Assembly (NCBI GenBank): GCA_964367095.1
Contig: CAYIXE010000032.1
Span: forward strand, 1-9,128
Length of the DNA: 9,128 nt
DNA from: UBA927 sp964367095
GTDB lineage: Bacteria > Patescibacteriota > Microgenomatia > UBA10105 > UBA927
Direction: 5' to 3'
Shown: positions 1-4,483 of the stretch, piece after piece
How the letters are laid out: every line of letters begins with the position of its first letter
Numbering within the stretch: position 1 is the first letter of the stretch
The notes under the pieces: generated by a model
The model's database searches: none
What the model was told of the DNA's origin: nothing
The model's input: only the letters and a program-made list of their open reading frames with translations
Program-made: the position numbers and the translations under genes

Positions 1-22
1 TAGCAGAAGCTATGGCTTAGAT

Positions 23-46
23 ACCCCGATGGCTCTGCCTCGGGGT
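23..46. repeat. GC-rich hairpin upstream of the leader promoter
   Basis: ACCCCGA (23-29) is the reverse complement of TCGGGGT (40-46). Inside, GGC (31-33) can pair with GCC (37-39), leaving a bulged T and a TCT loop. No T-run follows, so this is not a classical intrinsic terminator. It occupies the -35 region of the promoter at 48-56. It may end an upstream transcript outside the window or act as an operator; the sequence does not decide. Confidence 0.6.
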
Positions 47-47
47 G

Positions 48-56
48 TGTCATTAT
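48..56 (+). promoter_or_regulatory. Extended -10 promoter element of the leader transcript
   Basis: TGT followed by CATTAT (51-56) matches an extended -10 (TGn plus hexamer). No convincing -35 is seen; that region holds the 23-46 hairpin. The last base of the hexamer is 7 nt before the A of the leader ORF's ATG (63), so transcription is predicted to begin at or next to the start codon. The same spacing occurs before lysS, serS and secA in this window. Confidence 0.45.
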
Positions 57-62
57 CTAGCT

Positions 63-134
63 ATGAAACAAACATTCTTCAAAGTCGTCGTTGTCGACCT
101 CGCTCAAGCGGGAATGGTTTGTCGTGGTAGTTAA
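63..134 (+). CDS. Putative 23-aa leader peptide with a VVVV run
   Basis: This short ORF runs from ATG 63 to TAA 132-134. It begins MKQTFFKVVVVDLAQ and includes four consecutive valine codons, GTC GTC GTT GTC (84-95). There is no SD; the ATG sits 7 nt after a -10 hexamer, which suggests a leaderless transcript. Its codons 16-20 (108-122) coincide with the 5' strand of a possible antiterminator, and an intrinsic terminator follows at 163-186. That arrangement resembles amino-acid attenuation leaders such as those of ilv operons, where stalling at control codons decides which RNA fold forms. No similarity to a known leader peptide is recognised, and a chance ORF cannot be excluded. Confidence 0.4.
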   Translation: MKQTFFKVVVVDLAQAGMVCRGS

Positions 135-191
135 CTTTTAGACCACAAGATTAGAAAAAACCAATCCCGCGAAAGCGGGATTTTTTGTGGT
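108..191 (+). promoter_or_regulatory. Putative transcription attenuator with two exclusive folds
   Basis: Fold A (antiterminator): GCGGGAATGGTTT (108-120) pairs with AAACCAATCCCGC (158-170) with a single A-A mismatch, enclosing GTGGT (124-128) paired with ACCAC (142-146). Fold B (terminator): AATCCCGC (163-170) pairs with GCGGGATT (175-182) through a GAAA loop, framed by ACCACAA (142-148) paired with TTGTGGT (185-191). The folds share 142-146 and 163-170, so they exclude each other. The leader ORF overlaps the first strand of fold A. No known riboswitch class is recognised. The pairings are seen in the sequence; the switching function is inferred. Confidence 0.5.
163..186 (+). terminator. Intrinsic terminator of the leader
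   Basis: An 8-bp stem, AATCCCGC/GCGGGATT, closed by a GAAA tetraloop, runs straight into a T-run (181-186). It is preceded by an A-tract (155-160), a normal intrinsic terminator layout. It lies between the leader ORF and the 94-aa gene, so it would act as an attenuator unless it only ends an upstream transcript. Confidence 0.7.
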
Positions 192-208
192 GAAAGGAGG
201 TGATAAAT

Positions 209-493
209 ATGATAGAAAAATATAGGAAAGCAAGTGATGTTCCGTGGGATGATCAGTATAATCCTAACGAGCTCGTGATTCCCCCTTGGGGAGGTAAGCC
301 TATCTCTATTAGTCACTTACGTGGGACGATGACGATATCAATGTCGGGGAGAAGAATTTCGTCTGCGTTAGCACCTATGGATAGATCAGGCCCGCGTGAA
401 TCTGATGGGACGATTCGAAGAGCTATTGAATGGGCAGAAAGCATACGAAGATTAGACAGTAATTACACGCCAATAAAGTTGCCTTGGAAGTAA
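209..493 (+). CDS. Hypothetical protein, 94 aa, strong SD
   Basis: The product is not recognised. The ATG at 209 is chosen over the in-frame GTG at 200 because AAAGGAGGTGAT (193-204), a near-complete complement of the 16S rRNA 3' end, precedes it at ideal spacing, and the GTG lies inside that SD. The protein is soluble, with no signal peptide or membrane segment. Its N-terminal half is rich in Pro, Trp and Gly (including a PPWGG run near residues 25-29); the middle is Ser/Gly/Arg-rich; the C-terminal part, starting TIRRAIEWAESIRRL, is probably helical. It lies behind a putative attenuator and is followed by an inverted repeat at 510-566. The very strong SD supports a real gene, but no function can be assigned. 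Confidence 0.55.
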   Translation: MIEKYRKASDVPWDDQYNPNELVIPPWGGKPISISHLRGTMTISMSGRRISSALAPMDRSGPRESDGTIRRAIEWAESIRRLDSNYTPIKLPWK

Positions 494-509
494 TGAAGCT
501 AATGTAAAG

Positions 510-566
510 AGAAGAGAGGTAGGCAGAGCTACATCTACAAAAGAGTTTCTTGCCTACCTCTCTTCT
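510..566. repeat. Long inverted repeat (16-bp arms) between genes
   Basis: AGAAGAGAGGTAGGCA (510-525) is the exact reverse complement of TGCCTACCTCTCTTCT (551-566), with a 25-nt loop. No T-run follows, so termination would not be of the standard intrinsic type. It separates the 94-aa gene from the lysS promoter and may protect or end the upstream transcript, or be a dispersed palindromic repeat. Confidence 0.75.
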
Positions 567-608
567 TGCCGAAATATAACAGAATGGGATAATTTATGCA
601 CATTCTTA

Positions 609-637
609 TTGAGTTAAGCTCACACTTATAGCATAAT
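609..637 (+). promoter_or_regulatory. lysS promoter (-35 TTGAGT, -10 CATAAT)
   Basis: TTGAGT (609-614) and CATAAT (632-637) are separated by exactly 17 nt. The hexamer ends 7 nt before the A of the lysS ATG (644), and only ACAGGT lies between. No SD is present, so a leaderless mRNA is predicted. Confidence 0.6.
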
Positions 638-643
638 ACAGGT

Positions 644-2113
644 ATGGCAACGATAGATGATCTTATCAAAGTTAGGTTAGCAAAGATTGAGGGGCTTAAA
701 AAAATTGGGGTCAACCCATATCCTTCTATTGCGAAACGTGAGCATACGATACAGAAAGCGCTTACCATGGATGGGAAAAAAGCTGCGATTGCAGGGCGGG
801 TTATGAGCATGCGGGGACATGGGAAAATTCTATTTTGGGATATAACTGATGAAAGTGGAAAAGTGCAGATTGTGATCAAAGCTGATTCGTGTTCCGAAGA
901 GTCATTTAAGCTCGTGGAATTTATAGACATTGGCGATATCATTTCAGTCCAAGGTTTAATAGGAAAGACGCAAGCTGGAGAGATATCTATTTTTGTCGAA
1001 ACACTCAAAATACTTACCAAAACTATTCGACCGCTTCCGGATAAGTGGCACGGACTTAAAGACGTCGAAGAGCGCTATCGTAAGAGATATCTGGATATGC
1101 TATTAAATCCGCAAGTGAAGACTCGTTTGAAGGCGAGAAGCAAAATTATTGACGCAGTTCGGGATTTCCTTACAGATCGAGGGTTTATCGAAGTAGAAAC
1201 ACCGACATTGCAGTCAGTCTATGGCGGTGGTTTCGCACGGCCATTTTCTACCCATCACAATGAATTGGATGCTCAGTTTTATCTACGAATTTCAGATGAA
1301 ATGTATTTGAAGCGCTTGATTGTCGGGGGATTTGAAAAAGTATTTGAAATTACGAAAGTATTTCGAAACGAAGGAATTGATCACGATCACAATCCTGAAT
1401 TTACCATGTTTGAAGCGCAAATTGCGTTCGAAAATTATTCGTATGGCATGAATATTATAGAAGAAATTATTGAGTACACTGCGCTTCAATCGTTGGGGAC
1501 AACTACATTTACGTATCAAGGTGTAAAGATGGATGTAAAACGTCCGTGGCAACGGTTTCGGCTCGTTGAAGCAGTGCAAAAGTTTACTGGAGTTGATCCC
1601 ATGTTATGGAAAACCGTCAAAGAAGCCAAAGCATCAATACAAAACATGGAAATACCGTCAGAAAAATTTAAGGAGCTCAATAAAATGCAAACGATTGGTG
1701 AGTGCATTGCTTTTGCTTTTGAAGAAACGGTTGAGGAGAAACTTATCCAGCCTACTATTATTTATGATTATCCGATAGAAATTTCTCCGTTAGCGAAAAA
1801 ATGTGATAATCCGCGATTTACTGAGCGGTTTGAAATGTTTGCATTTGGTTCAGAATTAGGAAATAACTACACAGAATTAAATGATCCTGTCGATTTGAAG
1901 AAACGATTTATTGAGGAAAAAAAGAGAGAAGCAGCGGGGTTTGATGAAGCACATCAGACAGATGATGATTATCTTGAGGCCATAGAGCATGGGTTTCCCC
2001 CAACATGCGGTATTGCGATTGGGATGGATCGTTTGATTATGCTTCTCACTGACGCTAAAAGTATAAAAGAAGTCATACCTTTCCCCACACTTCGTCCAGA
2101 AAATAAGGTATGA
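644..2113 (+). CDS. lysS: Lysyl-tRNA synthetase, class II
   Basis: LysRS activates lysine with ATP and charges tRNA-Lys in the cytoplasm. The 489-aa length is normal for bacterial class II LysRS. The N-terminal OB-fold anticodon-binding region covers roughly residues 50-145, followed by the class II catalytic core. Motif 2 is visible as FEITKVFRNEGIDHDHNPEF from residue 234 (Arg241), and motif 3 as GMDRLIMLLTD near 460-470 (Arg463), followed by the family-typical IPFPTLRPE ending. The length and N-terminal domain argue against an EpmA-like paralogue. The ATG at 644 is chosen because the N-terminus matches the family and a promoter ends just before it; there is no SD. The stop overlaps the start of the HD-domain gene (ATGA), implying co-transcription and translational coupling. 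Confidence 0.97.
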   Translation: MATIDDLIKVRLAKIEGLKKIGVNPYPSIAKREHTIQKALTMDGKKAAIAGRVMSMRGHGKILFWDITDESGKVQIVIKADSCSEESFKLVEFIDIGDIISVQGLIGKTQAGEISIFVETLKILTKTIRPLPDKWHGLKDVEERYRKRYLDMLLNPQVKTRLKARSKIIDAVRDFLTDRGFIEVETPTLQSVYGGGFARPFSTHHNELDAQFYLRISDEMYLKRLIVGGFEKVFEITKVFRNEGIDHDHNPEFTMFEAQIAFENYSYGMNIIEEIIEYTALQSLGTTTFTYQGVKMDVKRPWQRFRLVEAVQKFTGVDPMLWKTVKEAKASIQNMEIPSEKFKELNKMQTIGECIAFAFEETVEEKLIQPTIIYDYPIEISPLAKKCDNPRFTERFEMFAFGSELGNNYTELNDPVDLKKRFIEEKKREAAGFDEAHQTDDDYLEAIEHGFPPTCGIAIGMDRLIMLLTDAKSIKEVIPFPTLRPENKV

Positions 2114-2673
2114 CAAAAGATCAGGCGATAAGTCTTCTTCATGAACATACGAAAAACGAAAATCTTTGTCGACATATGTATGCGGTGGGATTTGCCATGC
2201 GTGCTCTTGCAGAAAAATTAGGTGGCGATGAAAATGAGTGGGAAATTTTAGGTCTTCTTCATGACGCTGATTGGGAAGAAACAAAGGATAAACCGGATGA
2301 GCACACTATTCATACATTGGCATGGCTGAAGGAGATTGGGTTGACTGACGGACCTATCGTGCATGCGCTTATGTCACATAATAATAGACATACGCATTTA
2401 TCAGAGCTCGATGGAATTATGGAATGGGCTTTAGAGACTGTTGATGAACTGACGGGATTTATTGTAGCAGTTACACTCGTCAGGCCAGAAAAACAACTCG
2501 CCACAGTCACAGTTGAGTCTGTCATGAAAAAGTGGGGGAAGAAAGAGTTTGCTGCGGCAGTTGAACGATCACAAATAGCTCAGTGCGAAGAAAAATTAGG
2601 AATTCCTCTTTCTGAATTTATCGCAATTACTCTCAAAGCGATGCAGAAATATCATACAGAATTGGGTTTATAA
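2110..2673 (+). CDS. HD-domain phosphohydrolase family protein
   Basis: This 187-aa protein has the HD metal-dependent phosphohydrolase layout: His22 (in NLCRHMYAV), the His51-Asp52 doublet (GLLHDADWEE), further histidines (H65, H68, H85, H90) and Asp112 in TVDELTG. These can ligate one or two divalent metals. The C-terminal half (VTLVRP, then a VESVMKKW helix and a final amphipathic segment) resembles a conserved family of small bacterial HD/HDIG hydrolases without a known substrate. No other domain is fused. Its start overlaps the lysS stop by 4 nt, so it is translated by coupling; no separate SD is needed or seen. Hydrolysis of a phosphate ester or nucleotide is likely from the family, but the substrate is unknown. 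Confidence 0.85.
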   Translation: MTKDQAISLLHEHTKNENLCRHMYAVGFAMRALAEKLGGDENEWEILGLLHDADWEETKDKPDEHTIHTLAWLKEIGLTDGPIVHALMSHNNRHTHLSELDGIMEWALETVDELTGFIVAVTLVRPEKQLATVTVESVMKKWGKKEFAAAVERSQIAQCEEKLGIPLSEFIAITLKAMQKYHTELGL

Positions 2674-2677
2674 AAAC

Positions 2678-2708
2678 TAGCCTCGAAAGGCCAGGCCTTT
2701 CGAGGCTA
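2678..2708. repeat. 15-bp GC-rich hairpin between HD gene and rdgB
   Basis: TAGCCTCGAAAGGCC (2678-2692) and GGCCTTTCGAGGCTA (2694-2708) are perfect inverted arms around a single A, so in RNA the top base pairs open to form the loop. No T-run follows. It starts 5 nt after the HD stop and ends 5 nt before the rdgB ATG, leaving no room for an SD. It could be a processing or stability hairpin, or a REP-like palindrome. Confidence 0.8.
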
Positions 2709-2713
2709 AATAT

Positions 2714-3325
2714 ATGAAACTTCTTATTGCAACCACAAACCAAGGGAAATTGAAGGAAATTCAGCGATTTCTTTCTGATGTGAATGTTGAACTTGTGAGT
2801 TTAAAAGATTTAGGAATTTTAGATGTTGTGGAGGAGACAGGAAAGACGTTTGAAGAGAACGCGATATTGAAAGCGAAGTTTTATGCAGAAAAATCAGAAC
2901 TTCCCACCCTTGCTGATGATGGAGGATTTGAGATTGATGCACTAAACGGAGAGCCCGGAGTCAAATCGCATCGTTGGATTGATTCGACTCGAGAAAGTTC
3001 TGATGAGGAACTTATTGGCTATACGGTTTTAAGAATGAAGGATATTCCTGAAGGCAAGCGAGGCGCTCAACTTCGATTAGTTATGGCGTTTGTTTCATCA
3101 GCTAAAGAAGTTCATATAGCAGAGGCATCAATTCGTGGCGTCGTGCCAGTTCATCCAGACGGAAAACATTATGAAGGGTTTCCATTTCGTTCGTTATTAT
3201 ATTTACCAGAAATCGAAAAATATTATAGCCATGAAGAACTGACTGAAATAGAAAATGAGAAGTATAATCATCGAAAAAATGCATTAGAACAATTAAAGCC
3301 ATCTATTTTAGCTTGTTTGAATTAG
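2714..3325 (+). CDS. rdgB: RdgB/HAM1-type non-canonical purine NTP pyrophosphatase
   Basis: The enzyme hydrolyses ITP, dITP and XTP to the monophosphate plus pyrophosphate, keeping deaminated purines out of DNA and RNA. The 203-aa length is normal. Family motifs appear in order: the N-terminal TTNQGK nucleotide loop (residues 7-12), TFEENAILKA (45-54), the LADDGGFEIDALNGEPGV block (66-83) with the catalytic Asp69, and the C-terminal NHRKNAL (185-191), equivalent to the usual SHRxxAL base-recognition motif. The common DDSG is DDGG here. ATG 2714 is the natural N-terminus for the family. No SD or -10 is visible, because the 2678-2708 hairpin occupies the upstream space; expression probably depends on read-through from lysS and the HD gene. 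Confidence 0.93.
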   Translation: MKLLIATTNQGKLKEIQRFLSDVNVELVSLKDLGILDVVEETGKTFEENAILKAKFYAEKSELPTLADDGGFEIDALNGEPGVKSHRWIDSTRESSDEELIGYTVLRMKDIPEGKRGAQLRLVMAFVSSAKEVHIAEASIRGVVPVHPDGKHYEGFPFRSLLYLPEIEKYYSHEELTEIENEKYNHRKNALEQLKPSILACLN

Positions 3326-3343
3326 AATTTTAGTATTTTATTG

Positions 3344-3381
3344 CTACAACTTTTTTGCGCTATAGCGTAAAAAAGTTGTAG
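3344..3381. terminator. Strong hairpin after rdgB, possible bidirectional terminator
   Basis: CTACAACTTTTTT (3344-3356) pairs perfectly with AAAAAAGTTGTAG (3369-3381). One G-T pair and a CGC/GCG segment extend the stem to 17 bp around a TATA loop. It follows the rdgB stop by 18 nt and precedes the promoter of the T-box unit, so transcript separation is the simplest role. The T-run is inside the stem rather than after it, so efficiency as a standard intrinsic terminator is uncertain. Confidence 0.55.
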
Positions 3382-3438
3382 TGAGGGGTTTGGAAAGTTC
3401 GTTTAAATCAAGTTAGGTCAATTAAGTTAAGTTAATTA

Positions 3439-3468
3439 TTGACTGGTAACGGTTGGGTGAGGTAATAT
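3439..3468 (+). promoter_or_regulatory. Promoter of the T-box-serB transcript
   Basis: TTGACT (3439-3444) and TAATAT (3463-3468) are separated by 18 nt, a good sigma-70-type match. The predicted start is near 3475, about 20 nt before the first strand of T-box stem I. The -35 overlaps an imperfect AT-rich dyad (about 3419-3442). Confidence 0.6.
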
Positions 3469-3474
3469 GTAGTT

Positions 3475-3709
3475 ATTAACAAGTAAATAAAGGCGCTATA
3501 TGTCGAACTTTCCCTCGACAAAGCCGCTTCTCGAAAGTACTACACAAGGAGTATTGAAGGGTTGCCGGGAATTCCCGTTATAGAATTAAACTGTGTTGCT
3601 TAAGCAAAGCAGTTTATAAGATGAGAATGGCAATGTTCTCATGAAACCAGGTGGTACCACGGCTAAACACCGTCCTGATTCGCAATACGCGAGAAGGAGG
3701 TGTTTTTTT
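3475..3709 (+). promoter_or_regulatory. T-box riboswitch (likely tRNA-Ser responsive)
   Basis: The T-box sequence AGGTGGTACCACGG lies at 3649-3662. Its AGG pairs with CCT (3674-3676) and its ACGG with CCGT (3670-3673), forming the antiterminator with a bulge that begins TGGT (3652-3655) for the tRNA acceptor end. Upstream, stem III is ATGAGAA/TTCTCAT (3621-3627, 3636-3642), and a stem II-like hairpin is AAACTG/CAGTTT (3588-3593, 3610-3615) with an inner TTGC/GCAA. Stem I can be built from CTATA/TATAG (3496-3500, 3579-3583), TTCCC/GGGAA (3510-3514, 3567-3571) and CGAC/GTTG (3516-3519, 3561-3564). The internal loop on its 3' side exposes TTCCCG, so TCC (3573-3575, Ser) is the best specifier given serB and serS downstream; TTC (Phe) or CCC (Pro) are alternatives. 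Uncharged tRNA would block the terminator. Confidence 0.9.
3666..3709 (+). terminator. T-box terminator hairpin that also contains the serB SD
   Basis: AACACC (3666-3671) and TCCT (3673-3676) pair with AGGA (3695-3698) and GGTGTT (3699-3704). An inner TCGC/GCGA stem (3680-3683, 3689-3692) closes the loop. A T-run (3703-3709) follows, and serB begins at 3710. The 5' arm is shared with the antiterminator. The 3' arm holds AAGGAGG (3694-3700), the SD of serB. Confidence 0.88.
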
Positions 3710-4414
3710 GTGGCGAAAAATGAAATTGAAAGAAATACAGAGTATAAAGAATATGAACGATGCAGGTTTGATCATGTATTTATAGACGTGGATAGTTGTT
3801 TGGTTGGCATAGAGGGGATAGATGAACTTGCGCGGATGAATAATTGTATAGACGAGGTAGAAAAGCTTACCAAGCTCGCGATGAATGGAGATGTACCGTT
3901 TGATGCTGTGTTTGAGAATAGATTAACGATCATTAAACCACATACTGATGATCTTATACGTGTGGGAGAGATGTATTTGGAAAATATTACACCAAATGCA
4001 AGTGATATTATTCGACGTTTGAAATTGGGGGGTGTTACAGTCTGGCTTATCTCGGGAGGATATGATGAGGCTATTTATCCACTTGCTGATTTTGTCGGGG
4101 TAAACAGAACGCATGTTTTAGCAAACCATTTGTTATTTAATACAAATGGTGAGTATCAAGGGTTTGATTGTATAAATCCCTTATGTCGCAAGATGGGGAA
4201 GCGTGAATGTATAACGAAACTTAAAGAAGAAGGGTTGGTGATTGGAAAGGTAGCAATTATTGGAGATGGAATGTCGGAAATGGAAACTAAGGGTGTTGTG
4301 GATATATGTATAGGATTTGGAGGGCATGTCATTCGCGAGAAAGTGAAAAATATGGCGGATGTATTTGTGACGGCAAAAACGTTTAGAGCATTAGTCCCAA
4401 TATTGTTTGAATAG
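3710..4414 (+). CDS. serB: Phosphoserine phosphatase (SerB-type HAD)
   Basis: SerB removes phosphate from L-phosphoserine, the last step of serine synthesis. This 234-aa HAD-family protein shows motif I DVDSCL (residues 26-31; nucleophile Asp26, acid/base Asp28), the SerB-specific EGIDELA (35-41), the cap signature MNGDVPFDAVFENRL (58-72), motif II in LISGGY (Ser115), a motif III lysine (Lys164) and motif IV GDGMSEME (185-192). The usual GDGxxD has Glu190 in place of Asp. GTG 3710 is chosen: GGAGG (3696-3700) sits at good spacing, while upstream in-frame codons, including ATG 3641, lie inside the T-box RNA. The T-box in front and serS behind fit serine metabolism. A relaxed-specificity phosphatase of the same fold is the main alternative. 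Confidence 0.88.
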   Translation: MAKNEIERNTEYKEYERCRFDHVFIDVDSCLVGIEGIDELARMNNCIDEVEKLTKLAMNGDVPFDAVFENRLTIIKPHTDDLIRVGEMYLENITPNASDIIRRLKLGGVTVWLISGGYDEAIYPLADFVGVNRTHVLANHLLFNTNGEYQGFDCINPLCRKMGKRECITKLKEEGLVIGKVAIIGDGMSEMETKGVVDICIGFGGHVIREKVKNMADVFVTAKTFRALVPILFE

Positions 4415-4425
4415 GTATCAAAAAA

Positions 4426-4445
4426 GAAAGGAGCGTACTCTTTTT
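4426..4445 (+). terminator. Weak terminator-like hairpin between serB and serS
   Basis: GAAAGGAG (4426-4433) and CTCTTTTT (4438-4445) form a short stem, with two G-T pairs, around a CGTA loop; the 3' arm is itself T-rich. The GC content is low, so it would terminate only partially. It lies just before a separate promoter-like sequence for serS. Confidence 0.35.
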
Positions 4446-4448
4446 ATC

Positions 4449-4477
4449 TTGCAGACAGTAAGGATTTAGAGTATTGT
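4449..4477 (+). promoter_or_regulatory. serS promoter (-35 TTGCAG, -10 TATTGT)
   Basis: TTGCAG (4449-4454) and TATTGT (4472-4477) are 17 nt apart. The hexamer ends 7 nt before the A of the serS ATG (4484), with ACAGAT between. No SD is close to the ATG; the nearest purine-rich stretch (AAGGAG, 4428-4433) is about 50 nt away. A leaderless serS mRNA is therefore predicted, in addition to any read-through from serB. Confidence 0.5.
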
Positions 4478-4483
4478 ACAGAT

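Larger units (their letters stand above)
3326..3474 (+). other. Intergenic region before the T-box transcript
   Basis: No gene is seen here. It holds the 3344-3381 hairpin and then an AT-rich stretch with three AAGTTA copies (3410-3415, 3424-3429, 3429-3434) just upstream of the -35 of the T-box promoter. GGAAAGTTCG (3392-3401) is the exact reverse complement of 3504-3513 in the T-box leader, but it lies upstream of the predicted transcription start. Confidence 0.6.

Noticed and set aside
535..1020. 161-aa minus-strand ORF
   Set aside because: It is antisense to the well-supported lysS N-terminal region, has no SD or recognisable domain, and its composition looks like a shadow frame.
2111..2113. 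Gracilibacteria-type recoding of TGA
   Set aside because: lysS ends at TGA exactly at the conserved C-terminus with an ATGA overlap, and no supported gene contains an in-frame TGA, so the standard code applies.
3376..3547. Alternative stem I from 3376-3401 with 3504-3547 and an AGT specifier (3535-3537)
   Set aside because: A good promoter at 3439-3468 would start transcription inside this structure, and the compact stem I at 3496-3583 gives normal size and a C-ending Ser specifier. It is kept only as a low-probability alternative.
3641..3709. SerB start at ATG 3641
   Set aside because: This codon lies in T-box stem III, and the resulting N-terminus would translate the T-box and terminator. 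GTG 3710 has a proper SD and begins just after the T-run.
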